Below are positions 21,478 through 30,535 of a DNA stretch of 64,000 nucleotides, in pieces (the stretch's first letter is position 1; every line of letters begins with the position of its first letter). Below the pieces are notes generated by a model. It was not told the origin of the DNA, searched no databases, and worked only from the letters and a program-made list of their open reading frames with translations. Both the position numbers and the translations under genes were made by a program. Source of the DNA: Peptoniphilus catoniae. Its GTDB lineage: Bacteria > Bacillota > Clostridia > Tissierellales > Peptoniphilaceae. The stretch spans positions 1 to 64,000 of the forward strand of contig NZ_LR588413.1 in assembly GCF_901447155.2 (NCBI RefSeq), read 5' to 3'.

Positions 21478-22785
21478 TTGATATACGAAAAGAAATTTGT
21501 TTTAAATGATGATGAACTCACTGATGAATTATTAATTGATTTCATTAGTAAACACAAAAGATTAAACCTAAGATATGAAGAACTGGAAAGAATGTATAAA
21601 TCAGACCACGACATTTTATATCAAGAAGAAAAGGCGGACTATAAACCTGATAACAGATTAGTAGTTAACTTTGCTAAGTATATTGTAGATACCTTTAATG
21701 GATATTTTATGGGGATACCCGTTAAGACCTCACACTCAAATAAAAAAGTATCAGATTTTATTCAGTTTTTAGAAGCCTATAATAACATTGATGACAACAA
21801 CGCAGAATTATCAAAGAAGTGCGATATTTATGGCCACGCTTATGAACTTATTTATTATGACGAGAACTCACAAATAGGTATTACTGGAGTAGACCCTAGA
21901 GAAGCTTTTTTAATTTATGACAATTCAATAAGAGAGAGAATCCTTTATGGCATAAGGTATAAAGAGGACAAGTTAAAAGGGATTAATGGCTCAATATCTG
22001 ACGCAAATACAATAAAGTATTTCAGAATAAAAGACGGAAAGGTAATTTATGAAGAAGAAAAGCCTAATGTATTTGGAGAAGTGCCAATAGTTGAGTATGT
22101 AGAAAATGAAGAAAGGCAAGGAGCATTTGAACCCGTTGAACTTTTAATCAATGCATACAATAAGGCAATATCAGAAAAGGCTAATGATGTGGATTATTTC
22201 GCTGACGCCTACATGAAAATATTAGGTGCGGAACTAAAAGAGGAAGACCTATTAAAAATCAAAAGAAATAGGATTATAAACTTGGCTAACTTTGACGACT
22301 CCAAAATAACAGTTGAGTTTATGGAAAAACCTAATGCAGATGAGACACAAGAAAACCTAATTGACAGAATTGAAAAATTAATATTCTCAATAGCAATGGT
22401 GGCAAATATTAATGATGAAAACTTTGGAACATCATCAGGCATCGCCCTTAAGTATAAATTACAATCTATGAGTAATCTTGCAAATACAAAAGAACGTAAA
22501 TTTGTAAAGGGAATGAATAAAAGATTTAGTATTATAGCCAATGCGCCCACATCTAAAATAATAAAAGATGATTTAGTAGATTTGACATACCAGTTTACAA
22601 GAAATATACCGTCAAACCTCCTAGAAGAGGCACAGACGGCACAACAGCTTATAGACATAGTAAGTGATGAGACAGTATTAAAAACGCTATCTGTAGTGGA
22701 TAATGTGCAACAGGAACTGGAAAAGATAAAGCAACAGGAAGCGCCGTTAGTGGAGTATGACCATGAAAGATTTGAAGAAGATTGA
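21478..22785 (+). CDS. Portal protein, SPP1 gp6 type
   Basis: 435 residues. TTG start five bases after AAGGAGGG. The N-terminal region (YEELERMYKSDHDILYQE, RLVVNFAKYIVDTFNGYFMGIP) and the core (KCDIYGHAYELIYYDE, GVDPREAFLIYD, EKPNVFGEVPIVEY) are those of Phage_prot_Gp6 portals. It forms the dodecameric DNA entry ring. It overlaps the minor head gene. Confidence 0.93.
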   Translation: MIYEKKFVLNDDELTDELLIDFISKHKRLNLRYEELERMYKSDHDILYQEEKADYKPDNRLVVNFAKYIVDTFNGYFMGIPVKTSHSNKKVSDFIQFLEAYNNIDDNNAELSKKCDIYGHAYELIYYDENSQIGITGVDPREAFLIYDNSIRERILYGIRYKEDKLKGINGSISDANTIKYFRIKDGKVIYEEEKPNVFGEVPIVEYVENEERQGAFEPVELLINAYNKAISEKANDVDYFADAYMKILGAELKEEDLLKIKRNRIINLANFDDSKITVEFMEKPNADETQENLIDRIEKLIFSIAMVANINDENFGTSSGIALKYKLQSMSNLANTKERKFVKGMNKRFSIIANAPTSKIIKDDLVDLTYQFTRNIPSNLLEEAQTAQQLIDIVSDETVLKTLSVVDNVQQELEKIKQQEAPLVEYDHERFEED

Positions 22786-23629
22786 ACTTAAAGGCATAAA
22801 TGCAAAAATAAAAAGGGATAAGGAATACAGAAAGAAAATAGATGAACTTTATTCTAAAAACATAAGGACTGCACAGAAGGAGATTGAAAGAATTGTTTTA
22901 AAAAGTAGTGGAGATAAGATTGATATAAACAATTTAAAGAAAAGAGCCTATGAAGAAGATGTTGATAGCCTTGAAGAGGATTTTGAGGAGTATCAAGACC
23001 AGGAATTAAACTACTATGAAAAAGAGCAGATAAAAAACACAAAAATAAATAAACGGATGAGTAAATTAGAATATTTATATGCCTTTGCACTTTTAAGGAC
23101 TTTTAAAAATTCAAGACAAGAGGAGAAAAATCTAGAAAAGCATTTAAGGGCGGAGGTAAAAGAGGAGAGGAAGAGGCTTGAAGAGGATTATGAATTTAAA
23201 CGATTAGCCTTGCCTCCTGATTTTATTGAAAGATTTTTCAAAGAAAGTCGATTTTCAGACCGAATATGGGCAAATCAACAAGATTTAGTCGCTGACTTAA
23301 AAAAGGGAATTAGACGAACGATATATAAAGGTGAAAACCCTTATAAGTGGAGTAAGACTTTAGAAAAAAACCTAAAGAAAACAGTAGACAATTACACCTA
23401 TGCGGCACGAAGAATTGCGGTAACGGAGACTGCTAAAATTCAAATAGCTTATCAAATAGATAGCTTTAAAGAAAATGGATATACCAAAATGATGTGGGTA
23501 TGTGAACCGACCGCTTGTAATCATTGCATGCCTTATAACGGAGAAGTATTTGATATTGACAGCGACCATGATGTGCCACCTATGCATCCATTTTGTGAGT
23601 GTAGTTTGGCGCCAGTCCATAGTGAATAA
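22763..23629 (+). CDS. Minor head protein, SPP1 gp7 / Mu F type
   Basis: 288 residues from ATG at 22763, seven bases after GGAG. The C-terminal gp7/Mu-F domain has VTETAKIQIAYQID, then CEPTACNHCMPYNGEVF and PMHPFCECSLAPV, with the conserved Cys/His. The N-terminal two thirds are helical and charged. Such proteins attach to the portal and are carried into the head. A terminator follows. Confidence 0.92.
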   Translation: MKDLKKIELKGINAKIKRDKEYRKKIDELYSKNIRTAQKEIERIVLKSSGDKIDINNLKKRAYEEDVDSLEEDFEEYQDQELNYYEKEQIKNTKINKRMSKLEYLYAFALLRTFKNSRQEEKNLEKHLRAEVKEERKRLEEDYEFKRLALPPDFIERFFKESRFSDRIWANQQDLVADLKKGIRRTIYKGENPYKWSKTLEKNLKKTVDNYTYAARRIAVTETAKIQIAYQIDSFKENGYTKMMWVCEPTACNHCMPYNGEVFDIDSDHDVPPMHPFCECSLAPVHSE

Positions 23630-23652
23630 TCGTGAGGAATCACGATTTTTTT
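23628..23652 (+). terminator. Terminator after the minor head gene
   Basis: AATCGTGA (23628-23635) pairs with TCACGATT (23640-23647) around GGAA; seven T in total. It may adjust the ratio of portal/minor head to scaffold/capsid transcripts. Confidence 0.8.
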
Positions 23653-23726
23653 ATTGTGCAGGCTTGGAAACACATTAAAAGCTAAGGGTAAGTTAAGCAT
23701 TACAACTATAAATTATGGAGGATTAA

Positions 23727-24293
23727 ATGAAGGAAGAAATCAAAGAAACAAAAGTAGAAGAAGTTGAAACTAATACAGATGAAAAAGTAGAAGAAGTTGA
23801 AGAAAAACAGGAAGAAAAGAAATACACAGATAAAGATGTAGACGAAATTGTAAACAAAAAATTTGCAGACTGGAAGGCTAAAGAAGAAAAAAGAGTAGAT
23901 GAAGCTAAAAAACTTGAAAAGATGAACGCAGAAGAAAAAATTAAGTATGAAAGAGATAAGCTGCAAGAAGAGCTTAACGAGTTAAGGGCGGAAAGAAATA
24001 AAAATGAAATGATAAAGGTGGCAAGAGGAATTTTATCAGAAGAAGATATATCAATTTCAGATAATCTTTTAGAAATTTTAGTAGACCAGGAAGCAGATAA
24101 GACCAAGGAAAATATATCCAGCTTTGTAGAATTATTTAATGCAGAAGTAGAAAAAGTTGTCAAGGATAAATTAAGAGGAACTACACCTAAAAAGAGTGGA
24201 GGCTCAAAACTAACTAAAGAGGAAATTATGAAAATAAAAAACCCTATCCTAAGACAAGAGAAGATAGCTGAAAACTTAAACTTATTTGAATAA
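23727..24293 (+). CDS. Capsid scaffolding protein (DUF4355-like)
   Basis: 188 residues, very rich in Glu and Lys. A disordered N-terminus is followed by YTDKDVDEIVNKKFADWKAKEEK and a long coiled coil, then a short C-terminal domain ending NPILRQEKIAENLNLF. This is the DUF4355 scaffold plan, and it lies directly before the major capsid gene, overlapping its untranslated leader. GGAGG precedes ATG. Confidence 0.88.
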   Translation: MKEEIKETKVEEVETNTDEKVEEVEEKQEEKKYTDKDVDEIVNKKFADWKAKEEKRVDEAKKLEKMNAEEKIKYERDKLQEELNELRAERNKNEMIKVARGILSEEDISISDNLLEILVDQEADKTKENISSFVELFNAEVEKVVKDKLRGTTPKKSGGSKLTKEEIMKIKNPILRQEKIAENLNLFE

Positions 24294-24306
24294 AGGAGAA
24301 AAAATT

Positions 24307-25176
24307 ATGGCGGAAAATTTAACTGAAAAATTAGTAAAAGCACAATCCATTGACTTTGTAGAAAGATTTGGAAATAGTATTTCATCACTTTTAACAATGT
24401 TAGGAGTGCAAAGAAAGTTTCCAATGGCTGCAGGCTCAGTAATTAAAACTTATAAATCAAAAGTTACATTACAAAATGGTACAGTGGCTAAAGGAGAGAT
24501 TATCCCACTATCCAAGGTTGATATGGAAGAGGCAGAACCTATTGAACTTGTATATTCAAAGCACAGAAAAGCGGTAGCGGTTGAAGATATACAAAAATAC
24601 GGATTTGCTAGAGCAATAGCTATGACTGATGAAAAACTTGTAAGAGAGTTACAAAAGGAAGTTAGAAGCAACTTTTTCACACAATTAGGAAAGGGAACAA
24701 CCGCAGTAGATGGAGAAGGACTTCAAGGCGCATTAGCACAAGCATGGGGAAACGTGCAGACTAAATTTGAAGATGATGGAGCAATTACAATTGCCTTTGT
24801 AAATCCTATGGATGCATCAGATTATCTAGCAAAGGCAAATATAACTATACAAAATGAATTTGGTCTTAACTATGTAGAGAACTTTTTAGGAGTAGATATA
24901 GTTATAATCAGTCCTCAAGTTACAGCTAAAACGATGTATGCAACAGCAGCAGAAAATCTTTGCTTTGCCTATCCAATTGTTAATGGCGGAGAAATTGCAA
25001 AGGCAGGATTTGACTTTGTAACAGATGAGACAGGCATCATCGGCATTACTCACGCAATTAACAAAGAAAGATTGACAGCTGAAACTACTACCCTATCAGG
25101 CGGAGCTTTATTTGCCGAAAGACTTGATGGTATTATCAAGGTTACAATTAAAGCTGCAGCTACTCCAAGCGTATGA
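24307..25176 (+). CDS. Major capsid protein
   Basis: 289 residues from ATG at 24307 behind AAAGGAG. KAQSIDFVERFGNSISSLLTMLGVQRKFPMAAGSVIKTYKS-type sequence (shown in parts: FVERFGNSI, RKFPMAAGSVI) and GEIIPLSKVDMEE mark an HK97-fold capsid of the SPP1/N4-gp56-like class. The C-terminus (FDFVTDETGIIGITH, LFAERLDGIIKVTI) agrees. It is assembled on the scaffold encoded just upstream. Confidence 0.9.
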   Translation: MAENLTEKLVKAQSIDFVERFGNSISSLLTMLGVQRKFPMAAGSVIKTYKSKVTLQNGTVAKGEIIPLSKVDMEEAEPIELVYSKHRKAVAVEDIQKYGFARAIAMTDEKLVRELQKEVRSNFFTQLGKGTTAVDGEGLQGALAQAWGNVQTKFEDDGAITIAFVNPMDASDYLAKANITIQNEFGLNYVENFLGVDIVIISPQVTAKTMYATAAENLCFAYPIVNGGEIAKAGFDFVTDETGIIGITHAINKERLTAETTTLSGGALFAERLDGIIKVTIKAAATPSV

Positions 25177-25349
25177 TAGTTAGAGTTATAAGAGAATACA
25201 GAGATAAGGGCGAGGGAAATAAACTTCGCCTTTTAAATTCTGTAATAGACTACAAGGACGAAGAAAGAGCAAAGGAAATAATCGAAAAAGGATTTGCAAA
25301 GGAAGTTGAGATTATAACAGTCAATAAGAAAAGAGTAAAAGCAAGGTGA
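25173..25349 (+). CDS. Small head-region protein of unknown function
   Basis: 58 residues, coupled to the capsid gene by ATGA. MIVRVIREYRDKGEGN, then DYKDEERAKEIIEKGFAKEV, is a small mixed alpha/beta protein often seen between capsid and connector genes. It could be a neck or Rho-N-like protein; the function is unknown. Confidence 0.6.
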   Translation: MIVRVIREYRDKGEGNKLRLLNSVIDYKDEERAKEIIEKGFAKEVEIITVNKKRVKAR

Positions 25350-25353
25350 TTTA

Positions 25354-25701
25354 ATGACAATTGCTGAAAGAGTTACAAATTTAATATTTATTGATGGGAT
25401 AGTTGATGATAAGCAGAAGAAATTAATAGATTTAATTGTAAATTTAACTCAGGAAAAACTTATAGCGCTGCTGCCAAAAGAGATTGAAGAAGTACCAAAA
25501 GAATTAGAGTTTATAGTAGTTGAAATTGCAGTAAAAAGATATAACCGCATAGGTAGCGAGGGAATGACCTCTGAAACTGTTGAAGGGCATAGTATTAATT
25601 TTAGTACAAGCGATTTTGATGAATATGCTGATTTTATAGGCAAGTTTATAGATGAACTTGATGAGGACTTTAAAAATAAAAAGGTTGTGCGATTTCTATG
25701 A
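25354..25701 (+). CDS. Head-tail connector protein, gp15/gp6-like
   Basis: 115 residues. Its mostly helical sequence, with ELEFIVVEIAVKRYNRIGSEGMTSETVEGHSINFS, is the signature of Phage_connect_1-type adaptors. These bind the bottom of the portal. AAGGTGA precedes ATG. Confidence 0.85.
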   Translation: MTIAERVTNLIFIDGIVDDKQKKLIDLIVNLTQEKLIALLPKEIEEVPKELEFIVVEIAVKRYNRIGSEGMTSETVEGHSINFSTSDFDEYADFIGKFIDELDEDFKNKKVVRFL

Positions 25702-25997
25702 GATATAGCGACACAGTGAAATTTGTAAAAGAAGAAGAAATTTATAATCGAGATACTGGAGAATATAACATAGAAAATATAGTGCAGACTGAAAGATATG
25801 CAGATATAACTGATACTGGAACAGAGGCAATGAATTTGCTATATGGGAAAGTAGTCCAGGGAGCAAAGACCATAAGAATTAAGACGAAGGTTACTGAAGA
25901 ATTTGATTATGTTTTAATTGGCAAAGCAATTTACTCGGTTAAGATGATTAGGACTTTAAGACAAGAACAGGTTATGCATTTGGTGGTGAAGCAATGA
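25698..25997 (+). CDS. Head-tail stopper protein
   Basis: 99 residues, a beta-rich barrel-like protein (MRYSDTVKFVKEEE, GAKTIRIKTKV). It lies in the position of SPP1 gp16-type stoppers, which close the connector after packaging. It overlaps the adaptor gene by 4 bases. Confidence 0.75.
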   Translation: MRYSDTVKFVKEEEIYNRDTGEYNIENIVQTERYADITDTGTEAMNLLYGKVVQGAKTIRIKTKVTEEFDYVLIGKAIYSVKMIRTLRQEQVMHLVVKQ

Positions 25998-26338
25998 GTT
26001 TTAGTTGTAAATTTAGTGGATTTGAAAAACTGACAGAATCTTTAAGTGAAAAAATATTAAGGGCTGAACTTGCAAAACAAATTGTCAAAAGAAACGGGGC
26101 AGAGATGCACGAAAAGGCTCAAAGATTTGCACCAGTAGATACTGGAACTCTTAAAAGAAGTATCTCACTTGATATTGTTGACGGAGGAAGAACTGCAATA
26201 GTAAGAGGGGATAATGTGGAATACGGAGTTTATCAAGAATATGGTACAAGGTATCAATCGGGAACACCCTTTGTCGGTCCCGCATTTAAAGAACAAGTGG
26301 GAAAATTTAAAGAAGATATGAGAGGTATTTTGAAATGA
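25994..26338 (+). CDS. HK97 gp10-like tail completion protein
   Basis: 114 residues. AQRFAPVDTGTLKRSISLDIV and VEYGVYQEYGTRYQSGTPFVGPA are the defining motifs of the HK97-gp10 family. The protein joins tail and head. It overlaps both neighbours by 4 bases. Confidence 0.92.
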   Translation: MSFSCKFSGFEKLTESLSEKILRAELAKQIVKRNGAEMHEKAQRFAPVDTGTLKRSISLDIVDGGRTAIVRGDNVEYGVYQEYGTRYQSGTPFVGPAFKEQVGKFKEDMRGILK

Positions 26339-26721
26339 TATCACCTCAACAAAGTGTATTTATGTTATGTAAGAATACAGCCTTAGATGTTTTTGATGGC
26401 AAAGTATATGATTATTTGCCAGGCAAAGAAACGGCTTATCCCTTTATATTTATTGGAGAACAATTTTCAAACGATATCGTAAATAAATCTGTGGTCTTTG
26501 CAAATATAACTCAAAGGGTACATTTTTTCCACAACGATTTTAGAGAAAGGCGAAGGATAAGCGACTTAATCTTAAAGTATATGCAGATGATAAGAGAAAA
26601 AGAATTAGCATTTAAAAGAAACATTTTAATAAAAGAAATGACTTATAGAATGCTTACTGATAACACAACGGATACTCCACTTATGCATGGAGTTTTAGAG
26701 ATTACATTTTTAGTAAATTAG
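26335..26721 (+). CDS. Tail terminator-like protein (gp17/DUF3168 type)
   Basis: 128 residues. YPFIFIGEQFSND, then FANITQRVHFFHNDFRERRRISDLI, matches the tail-terminator fold that caps the tail tube. It is followed directly by the major tail gene, as in SPP1-like and TP901-1-like phages. Confidence 0.8.
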   Translation: MISPQQSVFMLCKNTALDVFDGKVYDYLPGKETAYPFIFIGEQFSNDIVNKSVVFANITQRVHFFHNDFRERRRISDLILKYMQMIREKELAFKRNILIKEMTYRMLTDNTTDTPLMHGVLEITFLVN

Positions 26722-26729
26722 GAGGAAAT

Positions 26730-27227
26730 ATGGAAGCTTTAAAAGGTAAAAATTCAATATTATTATTTAGACTTTTAGAAGATGCAGCAAAAAATAAGGC
26801 TGCAAAATTAGCATTTCAAACTGAACATTCTGTCGATAAATCAAGAGATAGCGATGTTACAGAAACAAAGGACGGACCTGTAACAGTAGGACAAGGTATG
26901 GAAGAGGAAATATCCTTTAACTGCATCATGGCAAAAGACGACCCTGTAGCTAAGATGCTGGATAAGGCGCTTGTAGAGAACAAGACAGTAGAAGTATGGG
27001 AAGTTGATGTTACACCTAATAAGGGTGGCGGAAACAAGTACCCTGCCATTTACAGACAAGGTATAGTAACAGAATTTAATAAGTCAGCTAATGTAGAAGA
27101 TTTAATTGAACTTGAAGCTACCTTTGTTACATCCGGAATAGGCCAAGAGGGCGAAGTTACACTAACACAAGAACAACAAGAAGTAGTCCAATATAAATTT
27201 ACAGATACAGAAGCTAAGACGATATAA
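26730..27227 (+). CDS. Major tail tube protein, TP901-1 family
   Basis: 165 residues. ALKGKNSILLFRL, AFQTEHSVDKSRDSDVTETKDG and the end with ATFVTSGIGQEGEVTLT are typical of TP901-1-type tail tube proteins. GGAGG precedes ATG. A strong terminator follows directly, which fits high expression of this gene relative to the chaperones. Confidence 0.9.
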   Translation: MEALKGKNSILLFRLLEDAAKNKAAKLAFQTEHSVDKSRDSDVTETKDGPVTVGQGMEEEISFNCIMAKDDPVAKMLDKALVENKTVEVWEVDVTPNKGGGNKYPAIYRQGIVTEFNKSANVEDLIELEATFVTSGIGQEGEVTLTQEQQEVVQYKFTDTEAKTI

Positions 27228-27255
27228 GAGAGTGGAGAAAATCCACTCTCTTTTT
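27227..27255 (+). terminator. Terminator after the major tail gene
   Basis: AGAGAGTGGA (27227-27236) pairs perfectly with TCCACTCTCT (27242-27251) and T residues follow. It sits between an abundant structural gene and the low-abundance chaperone and tape-measure genes. Confidence 0.92.
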
Positions 27256-27270
27256 AAATGAGGAGAAATT

Positions 27271-27645
27271 ATGATATTAAAACTTGGAAATAGAGATTAT
27301 GAAATTAGAATAAGCTTTGCCTCAATAGATTATCTAGACAGAATTTACAAGGTAAATGTTGATGGAATGATGGATTATGGTGTTGGTTTAAATATGCTTG
27401 TTTTGGGATTGCAACAAGAGGATTTAATAGTAGCGCTTAACTTTATTAGGGCGGGAACTATCCTGGAAAAGCAAAAGCCCTCAAATGATGAAATAGAAGA
27501 ATATTTTGGCTCATTAGATGAAAAAGGATTTACTGCATTTTTTAAGGAGGCTTTAGACTGCCTAAAAAAGCAACCTCTTACAAAAGTGAAAGTGAGCAAA
27601 ATTCTAAAAGCGAAAGAAAAACAAGCAGAAAAAGCGAACGCATAA
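27271..27645 (+). CDS. Tail assembly chaperone, gpG-like
   Basis: 124 residues. FASIDYLDRIYKVNVDG and FIRAGTILEKQKPSNDEIEEYF fit the tail assembly chaperone family that guards the tape measure protein. At codons 98-100 it has CTA AAA AAG, giving the slippery heptamer A AAA AAG (27564-27570). A -1 shift there joins the open frame that encodes the 27570-27974 extension, as in lambda G/GT. AGGAG precedes ATG. Confidence 0.85.
   Translation: MILKLGNRDYEIRISFASIDYLDRIYKVNVDGMMDYGVGLNMLVLGLQQEDLIVALNFIRAGTILEKQKPSNDEIEEYFGSLDEKGFTAFFKEALDCLKKQPLTKVKVSKILKAKEKQAEKANA
27564..27570 (+). promoter_or_regulatory. -1 programmed frameshift site in the tail chaperone gene
   Basis: A AAA AAG in the correct register for tandem -1 slippage. 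After the shift the frame is open from 27570 to 27974 with no ribosome site for an independent start of the second ORF. The heptamer is the same as the dnaX slip site. Confidence 0.75.
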
Positions 27646-27974
27646 CATATTTCGATGTTTTGGTACTGGTAAAGAGAATGTACCCTCAAATGTCTATTGA
27701 TGAAATAAAAGCGACAACCTTAGCGGATTTTGAGGTAATGCTAAAGGCTTATAGTCTCAATCAAATTGATAAGAGATACATTGCCTCTTTTATTGCTTGG
27801 CAAAGTGCCTTAGCAAGGTCAAACGATAAGAAAGGGAAACCCGTATATAGAAAATTCAAAGATTTATTTGATTATGAAAAAGAATTGAAACAAGTTGAAG
27901 ATAAAAAAATAGAAATAAGCGAAAAGGAAATTAATATTTATAACAAAATTAGTGAAATGAACGGGGGTGAGTAG
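27570..27974 (+). CDS. Tail chaperone frameshift extension (gpT part of G-T)
   Basis: 134 residues beyond the shift, giving a 234-residue G-T fusion. A Ser/Lys/Arg-rich linker (YKSESEQNSKSERK) is followed by ITYFDVLVLVKRMYPQMSID and a helical domain with KAYSLNQIDKRYIASFIAWQ. TTG at 27660 could start a free form, but no ribosome-binding site is seen. The tape measure gene begins directly at the stop. Confidence 0.78.
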   Translation, partial: ATSYKSESEQNSKSERKTSRKSERITYFDVLVLVKRMYPQMSIDEIKATTLADFEVMLKAYSLNQIDKRYIASFIAWQSALARSNDKKGKPVYRKFKDLFDYEKELKQVEDKKIEISEKEINIYNKISEMNGGE

Positions 27975-30530
27975 ATGGAAGTTTATGAAGTGAAAGCCGT
28001 ATTATCTGCAGACTGGAAGTCTTTTCAAGAAGGACTAAAGGGAGCGATGGCCTCTATAAATGAATTTAAAAGTAGTGCAATGGATATGACAAGCATTGGA
28101 AGCACTTTAAAAGGAGTTGGTGCGGGATTGACACTTGGAGTTACCGCTCCTTTAGTTGGAATTGGTGCAGCCTCAATAAAAGCGGGCTCTAGCTTTGAAG
28201 CGGGAATGAGTAAGGTGCAAGCTATTTCAGGAGCAAGCTCAGCAGATATGGAAAAACTATCCGCAGTAGCTAAAGAAATGGGAGCAACAACAAAATTTAG
28301 TGCCACAGAGTCAGCGGAAGCCCTATCCTATATGGGTATGGCAGGTTGGAAAGCCGACCAAATGGTTGAAGGTTTACCCGCAGTTATGAACTTGGCAGCA
28401 GCCAGTGGTGAAGAACTTGGAATGGTATCTGATATTGTTACAGATTCACTTTCAGCCTTTGGATTGCAAGCAAAAGATGCAGGACAGTTTGCAGATATTT
28501 TAGCAGCAGCAGCAACTAACTCCAATACTAATGTAGGATTAATGGGAGAGACCTTTAAATATGTAGCACCAATAGCAGGGGCTCTAGGATATAACGCAGA
28601 AGATACTGCAGTAGCAGTTGGACTTATGGCAAACGCAGGTATTAAAGGCTCACAAGCAGGTACAACTTTAAGAACCGCCTTAACAAGATTAGCTGCGCCC
28701 ACTAAAGAAGTAGAAAGCGGAATGAAAATGCTTGGCCTCTCTGTTGAAGACGTGCAAGGATTATCCCTTGATGAAACCTTGGCAACTTTTAGAAATGCTT
28801 TTCAAAACTTAGACGGAACTCAACAAGCACAAGCGGCCTCTTTAATATTTGGAAAGAATGCTATGTCTGGAATGTTATCTGTAATTAATGCAAGTGAAGA
28901 AGAATATAACAGTTTAAGCGATGCAATTTATAATTCTTCAGGAACCGCTGAAAAGATGTCGAAGATTATGCAAGATAATTTATCGGGGTCTTTTACAATT
29001 ATGAAGTCCGCACTCGAAGGGGTTGGTATTGCAATATCTGAAACTCTAATACCAATAATAAAAAAAATAGTTGATAAAATAACAGAATGGGCAGAAGCAT
29101 TTAATAAGTTAAGCCCTGAACAGCAAGCGACGATAGTTAAAATTGGACTGCTAGTTGCATCAATCGGACCTCTACTTATGATAGTCGGTACTGTGATAGG
29201 TAAATTTAAAGATATGGTAGGAACAGTACAATTAGTTGCAAAAGGATTTGGAAAATTAATCGGTTTATTTGCAGCAAATCCTTGGCTACTTTTAGTTGCA
29301 GGAATAGCAGTTGCAGCAGTAGCTATTTATAAGCATTGGGATGAGATAAAAGCTTTCATGTCTAAAACTTGGCAAGCAATAAAAGATGGGGCTAGTAATA
29401 TTTGGAACGGAATAACTGAAAAAGTCGGAAGTGTAGTTGATGGAATAAAAGAAAAGTGGGGCGGCTTTAAGGATAAGATGTCTGAAACCTGGACTAACAT
29501 TAAAGAGGATGCAGCTACAGCTTGGGATAATATAAAGACAACAGTATCAGATAAGGCTACTGCAATTAAAGACGGTGCAAAGGAAAAGATAGACGGACTA
29601 AAAGAACAAATAGGTACAACTTGGGATAATATAAAAACCGCTGCGGGAACGTCTTGGGATAACATAAAAACTACTGTTACAGATAAGGCATCGGCGATTA
29701 AAGATGGTGCAAAAGAAAAAATCAGCGGTTTAAAAGAACAATTAAGCAGCGACTGGGAAGGGATGAAATCTAACGCTAAAACATCTTGGGACAACATTAA
29801 AACCTCTGTAGTCGATACTACAAATAGTATAAAGTCGAAGACTCAAGAAATATGGACAGCGGTAAAAGCGGATGTTAAAGAAAAATGGGATGGAATTTCT
29901 TCACAGGTAAAAACCTCTGTAAATAATATGAAAACTAATACCAGCTCAGGATTTACTGATATGGTAAGCAAGGTTAAAAGCTCAATGGCACAGTTGGTTA
30001 GTGCAGTAAAACAAGGATTTACAGATTCAATAAATGCGGCAAAAGGCTTTATAAGTCAAGCAGTATCGGTAGGCAAAGATTTGATAACAGGATTTGTTAA
30101 AGGGGTAACTCAATTTGCAAGTAAATTAATAAGTGCGGTAAAAAATGCGGTAGGCAATGCAATTAGTGCGGCAAAAAGACTTTTAGGAATTGGATCACCA
30201 TCGAGGGTATTTAGACAAATTGGCGGATTTACAATGGAAGGCTTTGCTATAGGAATTGACAAGGAAAGCAAGTCGGCAGTAAACAGTATGAAAAATGTAG
30301 TTGATGATATTATAGGAACCTATGAACCTATGAATAATATCCCTCAACTAGATAGCTTAAAGAGTAAAGCTGCATCGCAAATTGATTATCAGATTAACGA
30401 TAATTTAAGTCAAAAGCAACCTGCAACAATTAATTTAAAATTAGGCAATAGAAACTTCAGGGCGGTAGTTGATGATATTACAAACATGCAAGGCAAAATT
30501 GCTAATTTTGAAGAAGTATATAGTTGGTGA
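27975..30530 (+). CDS. Tail tape measure protein
   Basis: 851 residues, the longest phage gene; it sets tail length. The N-terminus has the TP901 core pattern (FEAGMSKVQAISGASSADM, TKFSATESAEALSYMGMAGW, AGTTLRTALTRL). About residues 390-460 are hydrophobic membrane-like helices. About 490-640 are tandem helical repeats with WDNIKTTVSDKAT-type units at roughly 30-40 residue spacing. The C-terminus has LLGIGSPSRVFRQIGGFTMEGFAIGI. ATG follows the chaperone stop directly, after GGGGTGAG. Confidence 0.95.
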   Translation: MEVYEVKAVLSADWKSFQEGLKGAMASINEFKSSAMDMTSIGSTLKGVGAGLTLGVTAPLVGIGAASIKAGSSFEAGMSKVQAISGASSADMEKLSAVAKEMGATTKFSATESAEALSYMGMAGWKADQMVEGLPAVMNLAAASGEELGMVSDIVTDSLSAFGLQAKDAGQFADILAAAATNSNTNVGLMGETFKYVAPIAGALGYNAEDTAVAVGLMANAGIKGSQAGTTLRTALTRLAAPTKEVESGMKMLGLSVEDVQGLSLDETLATFRNAFQNLDGTQQAQAASLIFGKNAMSGMLSVINASEEEYNSLSDAIYNSSGTAEKMSKIMQDNLSGSFTIMKSALEGVGIAISETLIPIIKKIVDKITEWAEAFNKLSPEQQATIVKIGLLVASIGPLLMIVGTVIGKFKDMVGTVQLVAKGFGKLIGLFAANPWLLLVAGIAVAAVAIYKHWDEIKAFMSKTWQAIKDGASNIWNGITEKVGSVVDGIKEKWGGFKDKMSETWTNIKEDAATAWDNIKTTVSDKATAIKDGAKEKIDGLKEQIGTTWDNIKTAAGTSWDNIKTTVTDKASAIKDGAKEKISGLKEQLSSDWEGMKSNAKTSWDNIKTSVVDTTNSIKSKTQEIWTAVKADVKEKWDGISSQVKTSVNNMKTNTSSGFTDMVSKVKSSMAQLVSAVKQGFTDSINAAKGFISQAVSVGKDLITGFVKGVTQFASKLISAVKNAVGNAISAAKRLLGIGSPSRVFRQIGGFTMEGFAIGIDKESKSAVNSMKNVVDDIIGTYEPMNNIPQLDSLKSKAASQIDYQINDNLSQKQPATINLKLGNRNFRAVVDDITNMQGKIANFEEVYSW

Positions 30531-30535
30531 TTAAA

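Noticed and set aside
29327-29797. Long minus-strand open frame within the tape measure gene
   Set aside because: It mirrors the repetitive tape measure coding sequence and has no ribosome site or recognisable domain.
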